DNA of 19,335 nucleotides from Bacillota bacterium (GCA_016302925.1 JAEDMR010000014.1:1-19335); one strand, 5' to 3'. Positions 6,127-12,918 are shown, counted from the first letter of the stretch. Made by a program: numbers and translations. The notes: generated from the sequence alone by a model not told the origin.

Positions 6127-7266
6127 TTATTTCCTCTTCAGTTTCTCCACAAAATCCGCCATAACGGACGCGATCTTAATCTGCTGCGGACAGACCGCTT
6201 CGCAGCTGCCGCAGCCGATGCAGGCTTTTGGCCGCTTGTCTCTCGGCAGTGCTCCCAGCGCCATCGGCGCGATGAAGCCGCCTCCCGTGACGGCATGCTC
6301 GTTATAAAGGCTCAGAAGCTTCGGAATGTCCAGTCCCTGCGGACAGTGGCTGGTACAGTACCGGCAGGCCGTGCACGGTACTGCCGTCTTTCCCACCAGT
6401 TCCGCCGCCATATCCAGCAGCGTTTTCTTTTCCTTCTCATTCAGCAGCTGCTCCTCTTCAAAGATCCGGATGTTTTCTGCAAGCTGCTCCAGGGTGGATG
6501 CACCGGTCAGGGTCACCGTCACCTCCGGCACCGACTGGCAGAAGCGGAGTGCCCATTCTGCAGCAGATGCAGAAGGCCGAAGGGCCGTCAGCTGCTGCTG
6601 ATGCTCTGCCTGCAGGTTCACCAACATACCTCCCCGCAGCGGTTCCATGACCCATACCGGAATCCCCGCCTGGCGGAGCCGGTCTACCTTGCCCCGGGCA
6701 TCCTGGAACTCCCAGTCCATCCAGTTCAGCTGAATCTGACAGAATTCCATGGCATCTCCATAGGCAGCAAGGAACCGTTCCAGCACATCCAGGCCGCCGT
6801 GAAGGGAAAAACCCAGATGGCGGATTCTTCCCAGTTCCTTCTGCTTTTTCAGATAGGACACATCGCCGTATGTTTCATCGTCCAGATAATGACCGATGTT
6901 CAAATCGCACACATTGTGCACCAGATAAAAATCGAAATACTCCACCTGGCATTTTCCCAACTGTTTCTCGAAGATTTCCTCCGCTTTTCCCATATTCCCC
7001 AGATCATAGCCGGGAAACTTCGACGCGAGATAAAACGACTGGCGTGGATATTTTGCGAGGCAGCGACCTGTCACTACCTCAGAATTTCCTTCGTGGTAGC
7101 CCCATGCCGTGTCGAAATAGTTGACGCCATGCTCGTAAGCGTAATCAAACATTTCCGCAGCCCGCGCTTCGTCGATCTGGCCATCCTGGCCGTCTGTGAC
7201 CGGAAGCCGCATGGTTCCCATGCCCAGTGCCGACAGCTGCATTCCCTGAAAGTCTCTGTAAATCAT
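6127..7266 (-). CDS. Aldo/keto reductase with C-terminal 2x[4Fe-4S] ferredoxin domain
   Basis: A 379-residue protein starting at ATG 7266, chosen for its GGAGGAG ribosome site; the frame is open further upstream but would run over the promoter. Residues 1-280 are an aldo/keto reductase barrel with the catalytic tetrad Asp52, Tyr57, Lys83 and His117. Residues 298-308 (CTACRYCTSHC) and 349-359 (CIGCGSCEAVC), each followed by Pro, bind two [4Fe-4S] clusters. This is the COG1453-type architecture frequent in anaerobes, presumably linking a carbonyl/alcohol reaction to ferredoxin-like electron transfer. The substrate is unknown. It is transcribed alone, convergent with the dehydrogenase. Confidence 0.93.
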   Translation of the reverse strand: MIYRDFQGMQLSALGMGTMRLPVTDGQDGQIDEARAAEMFDYAYEHGVNYFDTAWGYHEGNSEVVTGRCLAKYPRQSFYLASKFPGYDLGNMGKAEEIFEKQLGKCQVEYFDFYLVHNVCDLNIGHYLDDETYGDVSYLKKQKELGRIRHLGFSLHGGLDVLERFLAAYGDAMEFCQIQLNWMDWEFQDARGKVDRLRQAGIPVWVMEPLRGGMLVNLQAEHQQQLTALRPSASAAEWALRFCQSVPEVTVTLTGASTLEQLAENIRIFEEEQLLNEKEKKTLLDMAAELVGKTAVPCTACRYCTSHCPQGLDIPKLLSLYNEHAVTGGGFIAPMALGALPRDKRPKACIGCGSCEAVCPQQIKIASVMADFVEKLKRK

Positions 7267-7306
7267 CGTCTCCTCCTTGACACTGTTTCTTTTTTTCACT
7301 GCATCT

Positions 7307-7337
7307 ATTATAAAGGCTGAAGCTGACTTTATGTCAA
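7307..7337 (-). promoter_or_regulatory. Promoter of the aldo/keto reductase gene
   Basis: Minus-strand TTGACA (7332-7337) and TATAAT (7307-7312) with a rather long 19-bp spacer, between the MFS stop and the reductase start. Confidence 0.55.
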
Positions 7338-7367
7338 GCTGTTTGCCGAAAAATTTGACGCGAAAGA

Positions 7368-8642
7368 TTACGTTTCGCTCCACCGGAGTTCCAGCTTCTG
7401 AAACAGCGGTCTGGATACTGCCGTAAGCAATACCCCGAAGCCTGCCGCGAAGAAAAGCAGCAGCCAGGGCACCGATGCCATCACATCAAACAGCACGCCG
7501 TAAGCTGCCTGACCCACCGGCTGTACGCAGCTGCACACGGCCATAATCGTGGCCATGACTTTTCCCAGAAGCTGCGTCGGCGTGATTCTCTGCACCATGG
7601 CCAGAATGGTGACAGAAAACAGTGCCGAAACCACCATGGTCAGGAAACCCATCAGGTTGATCAGCCAGTATGCCGCCAGTGCAGGAATTCCGGGCAGCAT
7701 GGCAATCCCCATCCCCGCCATGCCCACTGCACAACCCAGCAGGATCCAGTGACTGCGGCCGATGTGGATTTTATGGGCTGCGATGCCAGCAAGTCCGCCG
7801 CCGGCCAGGCCTCCCAGTCCGACCATAGCCTCTGTCAGTCCCAGACTGGCATCGCTCATGCCCAAAAACTGTACCACCATCACAGGAATCCCCACAGAAA
7901 ACGCAGACGACAGCACCATGTTGAAGACTGCGATCAGCCCGACCCCTTTTAGAAGCTCCGGCTGCCGGAAACGGATGTACTGCCAGCTTTCCGAAAGATC
8001 CTGCCGCACCACCGTCAGCATCCCATCTGTTCTGTCCCGTTTTACATGAGGAATGTGAATAAAAATCTCCATCACCGCCGAAGCCAGGAAGCAGCCCGTG
8101 CTCAGGAACAAAATCGGCACGATGCCGAAGGCGCCGAACAGGACGCCGCCCAGAATCGGTCCAAGCAGGCTGGACAAAGTCTGCACCATATTGATGACAG
8201 CGTTTCCCCGCACCAGTTCTTCTCCATCCACCAGCAGCGGAATGCTGGCCTGCACCGCCGGCTCATATGCACCTGCGATTCCATAGAGAATCATCAGCAC
8301 CACCATCAACAGCGGCACCAGAGGCACCATCCCGTGGAGCAGATAAAACACCAGAATCACCCCCGCCGTGCTGAAATCCAGTGCCACCATGATGTTACGC
8401 TTATTCACCCGGTCCGCAATAACGCCGCCCAGCAGCGAAAATATCACCATGGGTACGAAGGCGCAGGCTGTCACAGTGCCGTACAGCGTGGAGGAATCCG
8501 TCACCCGCAGCAGATACAGCGGCAGCGCGAACCGAAGCACCGCATTGCCAAACAGCGATATGACCTGACCGATCACCACCAGCGTAAAATCCCGCCGAAA
8601 CAGCTTCACCGCAGTCCGTCTTTCTTCCTGACTCGGTTCCAT
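7368..8642 (-). CDS. MFS efflux transporter
   Basis: A 424-residue membrane protein with about 12 hydrophobic helices and the MFS-type cytoplasmic loop GGVIADRVNKRNIM after helix 2. It resembles the MefA/MFS_3 branch of drug and macrolide exporters (short N-terminus, VIGQVISLFGNAVLRFALPL opening). ATG 8642 follows one base after the TetR stop (TAA-C-ATG) with an AGGGGG site about 9 bp upstream, so translational coupling is likely. Earlier in-frame ATGs at 8672 and 8651 would overlap the TetR gene and cannot be excluded. Being in one operon with a TetR repressor points to an inducible toxic-compound pump. The substrate is unknown. Confidence 0.9.
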   Translation of the reverse strand: MEPSQEERRTAVKLFRRDFTLVVIGQVISLFGNAVLRFALPLYLLRVTDSSTLYGTVTACAFVPMVIFSLLGGVIADRVNKRNIMVALDFSTAGVILVFYLLHGMVPLVPLLMVVLMILYGIAGAYEPAVQASIPLLVDGEELVRGNAVINMVQTLSSLLGPILGGVLFGAFGIVPILFLSTGCFLASAVMEIFIHIPHVKRDRTDGMLTVVRQDLSESWQYIRFRQPELLKGVGLIAVFNMVLSSAFSVGIPVMVVQFLGMSDASLGLTEAMVGLGGLAGGGLAGIAAHKIHIGRSHWILLGCAVGMAGMGIAMLPGIPALAAYWLINLMGFLTMVVSALFSVTILAMVQRITPTQLLGKVMATIMAVCSCVQPVGQAAYGVLFDVMASVPWLLLFFAAGFGVLLTAVSRPLFQKLELRWSET

Positions 8643-8643
8643 G

Positions 8644-9330
8644 TTATACATCCCCCTTTTCTTTTTCCCCATGGTTGTTTCCCCTTGTGGTACGGAGAAG
8701 CTCCGCATACCTGCAGCATGCCTCCACCAGCTCCTCACTGAAAATATCCAGCCCCAGTTCCTTCATCAGACGACCGAAAATCCGGCACCGCCTGCGTGTT
8801 TCCTCCGCCGTCGCCGGCCGTACCGCCGGGTTTACCCAAAGATCCAGCAGAACCATCACGGCCTCCGCCGTCATTTCCGGATCCTCTGTCTGCAGTGAAC
8901 CGTCCGCAATGCCCTCCTCCAGCAGCGGCCGGATGATCTCCGGCGCCGTATATTCCATAATCTCCTTCATCTCCACCGAAAGAAATCTGGGGTCATCCAT
9001 CAGGTACGGCACCATCCGCAGCACTTTTTCCTGATTGGGGTGCAGCAGGGACGACCGGAACAGCTTCTCCAGCTTTTCCTTTCCGCTGAGTGCCGGATCC
9101 AGCCCAATCTCCTCAAATCGCTTCACATTCTCCTCCCCGATCCGTTCTGCCACCACGTTGAAGATTTCCTCCTTCGACTTGAAGTGATGGTAGATGGCCC
9201 CCTTGGACAGCCCCGTCTCGTCCATGATGTTCTGCATGGACGTTTTCTCATAGCCGATTTCCACAAACAGCCGTTGGGCTGTATTCAGGATTAGTTCCAC
9301 GGTTATTTCCGGATGCTTGTTTCTCGCCAT
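8644..9330 (-). CDS. TetR/AcrR family transcriptional repressor
   Basis: A 228-residue regulator. It starts at ATG 9330 with an AGGGGG ribosome site; the frame extends upstream, but that part covers the operator and promoter. The N-terminal helix-turn-helix is typical (TSMQNIMDETGLSKGAIYHH, about residues 30-49, then FKSKEEIF). The C-terminal ligand domain (about 70-215) is diverged, as usual. It is the first gene of an operon with the MFS pump, and a 27-bp near-palindrome overlaps its promoter, so it very likely represses itself and the pump until a ligand binds. Confidence 0.94.
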   Translation of the reverse strand: MARNKHPEITVELILNTAQRLFVEIGYEKTSMQNIMDETGLSKGAIYHHFKSKEEIFNVVAERIGEENVKRFEEIGLDPALSGKEKLEKLFRSSLLHPNQEKVLRMVPYLMDDPRFLSVEMKEIMEYTAPEIIRPLLEEGIADGSLQTEDPEMTAEAVMVLLDLWVNPAVRPATAEETRRRCRIFGRLMKELGLDIFSEELVEACCRYAELLRTTRGNNHGEKEKGDV

Positions 9331-9396
9331 GGCTATCGCCCCCTCGTCTCTTCTTTTTCTTCGCAAAATCCATCGTCCCGGGTCTATCTCCCTGTT

Positions 9397-9423
9397 TATA
9401 CAAACCGACGGTCTGTTTGTATA
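9397..9423. promoter_or_regulatory. TetR-type operator, 27-bp near-palindrome
   Basis: Arms TATACAAACCGAC and GTCTGTTTGTATA around a central G, with one mismatched pair out of 13. It overlaps the -10 box of the tetR promoter at 9421-9426. Size and position fit a TetR/AcrR autoregulatory site. Confidence 0.85.
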
Positions 9424-9449
9424 GTACCACGATGCTGCACGGCAGTCAA
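9421..9449 (-). promoter_or_regulatory. Promoter of the tetR-MFS operon
   Basis: Minus-strand TTGACT (9444-9449), 17-bp spacer, TACTAT (9421-9426). The -10 box shares its bases with the operator edge. Confidence 0.7.
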
Positions 9450-9495
9450 GACGCAATATCGTGCCGACCTGCCTGTATCTCCATCCCAACCACGC

Positions 9496-9524
9496 TTGAC
9501 GACGCTGTTTCAGAAGAATATAAT
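9496..9524 (+). promoter_or_regulatory. Promoter of the PNPOx-like gene
   Basis: TTGACG (9496-9501), 17-bp spacer, TATAAT (9519-9524). The predicted start near 9531 rules out the ATG at 9523 and supports ATG 9559. The box lies about 100 bp from the TetR operator, so control by TetR is not obvious. Confidence 0.75.
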
Positions 9525-9558
9525 GGAACTATCTTTTGATTACGAAAGGAAATATGTC

Positions 9559-9951
9559 ATGAAAGAAGTATACGAATTTTTAAAGAAATGCAATACCTAT
9601 TATCTGGCGACCATGGACGGCGACCAGCCGAGAGTCCGTCCCTTCGGTACCGTCAATCTGTTTGAAGACAAGCTGTATATTCAGACCGGAAAATCAAAGA
9701 GTGTATCGGAACAGATACAGAAGAATCCGAAGGTGGAACTCTGTGCCTTTGACGGAGAGAAATGGCTGAGAGTTTCCGGCACGCTGGTCCGTGATGACCG
9801 TTTCGAAGCGAAAAAAGACATGCTGGATCATTATCCGAACCTGCAGAGCATGTATTCCCCGTCAGATGACAATACGGAAGTGCTCTATTTCAAAGATGCC
9901 GTGGCTGTCTTCTCTTCCTTCACGGAACCACCGAAGACCATTACATTCTGA
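9559..9951 (+). CDS. Pyridoxamine 5'-phosphate oxidase family protein
   Basis: A 130-residue split-barrel FMN-binding protein. The start has AAAGGA 8 bp upstream. The beginning fits the family: a short helix (KEVYEFLKKC), then YYLATMDGDQPRVRPFGTV, ending with FTEPPKTITF. Small proteins of this kind are flavin oxidoreductases or flavin/heme-binding proteins; true PdxH is longer and lies elsewhere in the fold, so vitamin B6 synthesis should not be assumed. It is divergent from the tetR-MFS operon, has its own promoter and is closed by a terminator 7 bp after its stop. Confidence 0.88.
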   Translation: MKEVYEFLKKCNTYYLATMDGDQPRVRPFGTVNLFEDKLYIQTGKSKSVSEQIQKNPKVELCAFDGEKWLRVSGTLVRDDRFEAKKDMLDHYPNLQSMYSPSDDNTEVLYFKDAVAVFSSFTEPPKTITF

Positions 9952-9957
9952 TATGCG

Positions 9958-10006
9958 AAAAGAGGCTGTCGCATTAACAAAAAAACGTTAGGCTACGGCC
10001 TCTTTT
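9958..10006 (+). terminator. Terminator after the PNPOx-like gene
   Basis: Nine-base arms AAAAGAGGC and GCCTCTTTT enclose a 31-nt region with a second small TAAC/GTTA pairing. The right arm ends in T's and the left begins with A's, so it can act on both strands. Confidence 0.85.
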
Positions 10007-10094
10007 CTTAGAATGAAAAATAGCAGCACGGATTTTGGTCAGTGCCGTTGCCTGTATGAATTGGATCTTGCGGAAACAGCCACTGCTCAAATTG

Positions 10095-10355
10095 ACGTTG
10101 TATGGACTCTTGAAAATTCCGGATTCATACAACATCACCACCGAAAAATGCAAAAAACGGTGCGAAATGTTGTACGAATCATTGTTTTTGAGGAATTCTT
10201 ACAACGATATTTCTAAAATCTTCACATTTCGTTGTATGGATTACAAGGAAATGTGAAATCATACAACATTACCTCTTATTTTTTCACGATTTTCAGGCTC
10301 CAAAAGGGGGATGTTGTAGTTTCACGCAGAAAAAACGAAATCATACAACATTACC
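10095..10355. repeat. Array of eight alternating inverted repeats with ATACAAC core
   Basis: Eight copies of a 7-10 bp core (ATACAAC or its complement GTTGTAT, some with one change) lie at about 10096, 10124, 10166, 10196, 10229, 10255, 10310 and 10336, in strictly alternating orientation, giving inverted pairs. The best pair, 10122-10180, matches over about 22 bp around an A-rich loop. Copies six and eight share GAAATCATACAACATTACC. No protein is encoded on either strand. Together with the flanking terminators this fills the gene-free stretch 9958-10474. It looks like a palindromic intergenic repeat family; function unknown. Confidence 0.75.
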
Positions 10356-10406
10356 GCTATGGTCCCTTGACGGGTGAACACGTTTGAATACGGAGGAACA
10401 AGAAAC

Positions 10407-10459
10407 AGGTGCTGCCGCCCTAACGGTGAAAGCTCGTTAACGCAACAGCACCTTTTTTT
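10407..10459. terminator. Terminator between the repeat array and the merR gene
   Basis: AGGTGCTG and CAGCACCT arms around 31 nt with an inner TAACG/CGTTA pairing, followed by seven T's on the plus strand. On the minus strand it lies 16 bp after the merR stop with a weaker T-rich tail, so it may also end merR. Confidence 0.8.
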
Positions 10460-10474
10460 CTTAATGCGTCGGTA

Positions 10475-11203
10475 TTATTGCTTCGTATAGATTTCGATGG
10501 CTTTCCCGGAGAATTCTGCAGTTCCGGCGCCGCCTGCCTTGTCAATGTTTTCCGTAAATTCTCCGCCGGCGGCATACATCTGCCCCAGGCTGGCCAGGAT
10601 CTCATCGGTACAAGTGTAAAAATGCGCCGTGATGAAATCCTGCAGCTTTTTTACCAAGTTCTGTGCTTCTTCAGATGCAGGGTCACCCTCCCGCAGCTGG
10701 CCGAATTCTGCGAAGATTCCCATCATCTGCATATTGATATCCTGCTGCTGATTCATCGTGCGTCCTTTCGATTTTTCCTCAAATTCATGATATGCGTGTG
10801 TTTCTCCCCATGCAGCCTTCGCCTGTGCGGCGTATTCCTCCATCTTTTTCGTATCAAATGCAGAAAAGTCCATATCCTTTTCTCCTTTCAATTTTATGTT
10901 CCACGCCAGTTCAATCAACGCTTCCAGATGCTCCTTCTTCATGGTCAGCAAGGTAATCTGCTGCTCCAAAGCCTTGTCTCTGTCAAAGGAAGGGCTGTCC
11001 AGAATATTTCGGATCTCTTTCAGAGGAAACTCCAGCTCACGAAACAGCAGAATCTGCTGCAGCTTCTCCAGCGCTGTATCGTCATACAGCCGGTATCCGG
11101 CCTGGGTATATGTCGCCGGATGCAGCAGCCCGATGTTGTCATAATACTGCAGGGTGCGTACGCTCACACCTGTCCGTCTGCTCACTTCGTGCACTGTCAT
11201 CAT
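10475..11203 (-). CDS. MerR family regulator with TipAS-like ligand domain
   Basis: A 242-residue activator. ATG 11203 (or the next codon, 11200) has an AAGGAGG site 9 bp upstream. Residues 1-70 are the MerR DNA-binding domain (VHEVSRRTGVSVRTLQYYDN, then TQAGYRLYDD), about 75-115 a coiled-coil dimer helix, and about 120-240 an all-helical TipAS-type drug-binding domain (MNQQQDINMQMMGIFAEFGQ, then HFYTCTDEILASLGQMYAAG). Full-length TipAL/Mta-like proteins have this layout and size. They sense antibiotics or other hydrophobic compounds and activate promoters with long spacers. Its own promoter has a 19-bp spacer with a dyad, so autoregulation is likely. No obvious target pump is adjacent. Confidence 0.93.
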   Translation of the reverse strand: MMTVHEVSRRTGVSVRTLQYYDNIGLLHPATYTQAGYRLYDDTALEKLQQILLFRELEFPLKEIRNILDSPSFDRDKALEQQITLLTMKKEHLEALIELAWNIKLKGEKDMDFSAFDTKKMEEYAAQAKAAWGETHAYHEFEEKSKGRTMNQQQDINMQMMGIFAEFGQLREGDPASEEAQNLVKKLQDFITAHFYTCTDEILASLGQMYAAGGEFTENIDKAGGAGTAEFSGKAIEIYTKQ

Positions 11204-11231
11204 GTTGCATTTCCTCCTTCGTGGTAATTCC

Positions 11232-11262
11232 ATCATAAACTATGACGCTGCGTAAGAGTCAA
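11232..11262 (-). promoter_or_regulatory. MerR-type promoter of the merR gene
   Basis: Minus-strand TTGACT (11257-11262) and TATGAT (11232-11237) are 19 bp apart. The spacer has an imperfect dyad centred on ACGC-A-GCGT. Long spacer plus central dyad is the hallmark of promoters that MerR proteins bend and activate. Confidence 0.8.
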
Positions 11263-11285
11263 GCATTTTTTAATGGTAATGAACA

Positions 11286-11320
11286 AAATACCCCCGCACC
11301 GTTTCTTTTTGATGCAGGGG
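11286..11320 (-). terminator. Terminator of the HTH/membrane-protein operon
   Basis: On the minus strand CCCCTGCATC and GGTGCGGGG form an interrupted stem around a 10-nt A-rich loop, followed by TATTTTGTTC. It lies 13 bp after the membrane protein stop. Confidence 0.65.
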
Positions 11321-11333
11321 CTTTCCCATCGGC

Positions 11334-11810
11334 TTATGCCTTCATCTCGTCTTCTGGTTCTTCTTCCAGCTTTTTTACTCTGTTTTTATAGCAGGCAGTG
11401 CAGATGCTCAATGCGGCGAAACACATTCCAAAGGTAAACAGGCCGATGAAACCTGCCGCAAGGATGGCTCCCGTCAGGTTGTCCCAGACGCCGTTACGCA
11501 TCATCACAAAAGTAAACAGGATCCACACTGCAATACCGGCGATCAGAGAACAAACCAGATTTGCCAGCGGGGTGGCAGGAATCCGGCGGTCCCAGATACC
11601 GGCCTGCATGCAGGCAAAGCAGAGATACAGAGCCAAACACATAAACACAATCCACTCACCGGCAAGCTGTTTCATCTCAGCCCCTAGTGCAAGCTGTATC
11701 ATCATGGCTGCCAGTAAAGCCCAGAATGCAAACCAGCAGCCGTTCCGCTCAATTCCTCTCAGTTTCATCTCCTGCATTTCATCCAGCTTATTTTTCAATG
11801 TCCATTTCAT
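11334..11810 (-). CDS. Small integral membrane protein, DUF6773-like
   Basis: A 158-residue protein with four hydrophobic helices (about 25-43, 52-71, 83-104, 112-138), a charged N-terminus and an acidic, lysine-mixed tail. ATG 11810 is preferred because GGGAGG lies 9 bp upstream, inside the preceding gene; ATG 11819 is possible. It overlaps the helix-turn-helix gene by 23 bp, so the two are translationally coupled. Regulator plus four-helix membrane protein pairs of this type are common in Clostridia, where the membrane partner has no assigned role. The DUF6773 label is from memory of general appearance and is tentative. Confidence 0.8.
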   Translation of the reverse strand: MKWTLKNKLDEMQEMKLRGIERNGCWFAFWALLAAMMIQLALGAEMKQLAGEWIVFMCLALYLCFACMQAGIWDRRIPATPLANLVCSLIAGIAVWILFTFVMMRNGVWDNLTGAILAAGFIGLFTFGMCFAALSICTACYKNRVKKLEEEPEDEMKA

Positions 11811-12009
11811 CTTCTTCATCCTCCCAGAAAATATCATTCAGTGTAACGCCCAGTGCTTTACAGATGGCAATGCACAGCTTAATTGACGGATTAAACTCAC
11901 CGGCTTCGATCAGACCGATGGTCTGCCGCGTCACTCCGGCCTTTTTTGCCAGTTCCGCCTGCGACATGTTTAATTCAATCCGTCGAAACTTCATTTTCAG
12001 ATTTCTCAT
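11788..12009 (-). CDS. XRE-family helix-turn-helix regulator
   Basis: A 73-residue protein that is almost only a Cro/CI-type DNA-binding domain: LNMSQAELAKKAGVTRQTIG, then EAGEFNPSIKLCIAICKALG (residues 13-53). It ends in an acidic tail (FWEDEEDEMDIEK). ATG 12009 has a GAGGGGG ribosome site. It resembles small YozG-like regulators. It is the first gene of a two-gene operon with the overlapping membrane protein, and inverted repeats at 12049-12078 cover its promoter, so it probably regulates itself. Confidence 0.93.
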   Translation of the reverse strand: MRNLKMKFRRIELNMSQAELAKKAGVTRQTIGLIEAGEFNPSIKLCIAICKALGVTLNDIFWEDEEDEMDIEK

Positions 12010-12038
12010 GTACGGTCCCCCTCGTCTTCATGACACAA

Positions 12039-12067
12039 AGTATATATTACATTCCGGGCAATGTCAA
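12039..12067 (-). promoter_or_regulatory. Promoter of the HTH/membrane-protein operon
   Basis: Minus-strand TTGACA (12062-12067), 17-bp spacer, TATACT (12039-12044): close to consensus, 30 bp before the start codon. Confidence 0.85.
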
Positions 12068-12078
12068 GTATACATTGC
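12049..12078. promoter_or_regulatory. Overlapping inverted repeats, probable HTH operator
   Basis: GCAATGT-N7-ACATTGC (12058-12078) is a perfect 7-bp dyad over the -35 box, and ACATT-N6-AATGT (12049-12064) overlaps it. The shared ACATT/AATGT half-site occurs three times in 30 bp, as in autoregulated XRE promoters. Confidence 0.55.
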
Positions 12079-12253
12079 ATCTTCATTTTATATTTTACTT
12101 TTACACTCCTTATTGTGCCTGTGATAGATTGCGCACCGCTATCGGGTTCGTCAGAAAATCAAGGATGGTACGTGAGGATTTTGCCTCTTAAGAAGCAGGC
12201 GAGAGTGGGTAGACTTGACTTTTGCAAATCAATTCTCTGCCAAAAGGTTTGCG

Positions 12254-12282
12254 TTTACGGGATGAGAAATAGGACTTATAAT
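12254..12282 (+). promoter_or_regulatory. Promoter of the broken DUF1801 gene
   Basis: TTTACG (12254-12259), 17-bp spacer, TATAAT (12277-12282), 33 bp before ATG 12316. The rest of the 305-bp stretch 12010-12315 shows only the divergent HTH promoter and nothing else that I recognise. Confidence 0.6.
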
Positions 12283-12315
12283 GGAAGTATAGACTGGGAT
12301 CAGGAGGTTTGCGTC

Positions 12316-12705
12316 ATGTGGACATGCCCGAAATGTTGAAGAGAATTTAAGCGAAGGAATCAGGGTCATTACTGTGGAAAAGCTCCCGAAAACGTGGATG
12401 AATATATCAGTCTGCAAGAAGAAAAGGCACAGAACCATCTTAATCTGTTAAGAAAAACGATTCTTGAATGTATTCAGGATGTGAATGAGAAAATTGCATT
12501 GAGTATGCCTACTTATACAAAGAATGGTTACTCAATTTCTTTCTCGACTTGCAAAAATCATATCAATCTCTATATTGACGCAGCTGTTTTAGAAATGTAC
12601 AGAAATGAGTTGGCAGATTTTGAAAGAAAGAAAAACGCATTGTATTTGCCGTATGATAAAGAAATACTTACCGACTTCATCCCCGGTTTTTCGAGTCTGA
12701 AATGA
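12316..12705 (+). pseudogene. DUF1801-type protein with zinc-ribbon start, broken by an in-frame TGA
   Basis: AGGAGG (12302-12307) stands 8 bp before ATG 12316, which opens MWTCPKC and then meets TGA at 12337-12339. The same frame continues without further stops as REFKRRNQGHYCGKAPENVD and a DUF1801-like domain to 12705. Normal relatives have Gly after CPKC, so one change GGA to TGA explains the break. The two Cys/His pairs (CPKC, HYC) form the zinc ribbon often placed before this domain. A product from GTG 12394 would keep most of DUF1801 but lacks a clear ribosome site. The C-terminus also ends abruptly beside the element at 12707, where relatives continue for about 15-20 residues. DUF1801 proteins have no firm function. 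Confidence 0.75.
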
Positions 12706-12706
12706 C

Positions 12707-12855
12707 TGGAGATGGCGGGAGCGACCGCCCGCAGTGCTCCGCGCCTGCGTGCTTCCTCCTCGCCGCCCTCACGGCCGGCTTCGGACCGCTCGCTGCCCGG
12801 CAGTCCACCGGACTGCCGGCCTTCACGCTCGCGCCCACTCTGGGTTCGACTCCCC
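12707..12855 (-). mobile_element. Second small T-arm-bounded element, beside tmRNA
   Basis: Read on the minus strand, 149 bp begin with an inverted T-arm (GGGGAGTCGAACCCA), continue with the perfect 10-bp hairpin CCGGCAGTCC-GGT-GGACTGCCGG (12797-12819) and the block GCGAGGAGG (12755-12763), and end with TCGCTCCCGCCATCTCCA, which matches 17 of 19 positions of the tmRNA 3' end. Order, orientation relative to the RNA gene and the GGT loop agree with the element at 4721-4888. GC content is well above the surroundings. No gene is encoded; frames through it are accidental. Confidence 0.65.
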
Positions 12856-12868
12856 TTTTCTGTACTCA

Positions 12869-12918
12869 ATGAAATGACAAAAGGCCCTGCACTTTCGTGC
12901 TGGACCTTTTTCATTTCA
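12869..12918. terminator. Terminator of ssrA
   Basis: A long hairpin begins at the tmRNA 3' end: outer arms ATGAAATGA/TCATTTCAT, inner AAAAGG.../...CCTTTT, and a GTGC/GCAC stem closed by a GAAA tetraloop on the minus strand. The T-run lies within the right arm. It is nearly symmetrical and may work in both directions. Confidence 0.8.

Noticed and set aside
6076..7320. A 414-codon plus-strand frame opposite the aldo/keto reductase
   Set aside because: It starts inside a terminator and runs antisense to a gene with full catalytic and cluster motifs.
10095..10355. Repeat array considered as CRISPR
   Set aside because: Copies alternate in orientation, are short and unequal, spacing is irregular, and no cas gene is near.
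12010..12253. Possible riboswitch or gene remnant upstream of the DUF1801 gene
   Set aside because: A short protein-like stretch (AHRYRVRQKIKDGT) and some pairing were seen, but nothing matched a known aptamer or family.
12337..12339. TGA considered as selenocysteine codon
   Set aside because: Relatives have Gly, not Cys, at this site, and no bacterial SECIS-like hairpin is visible directly downstream.
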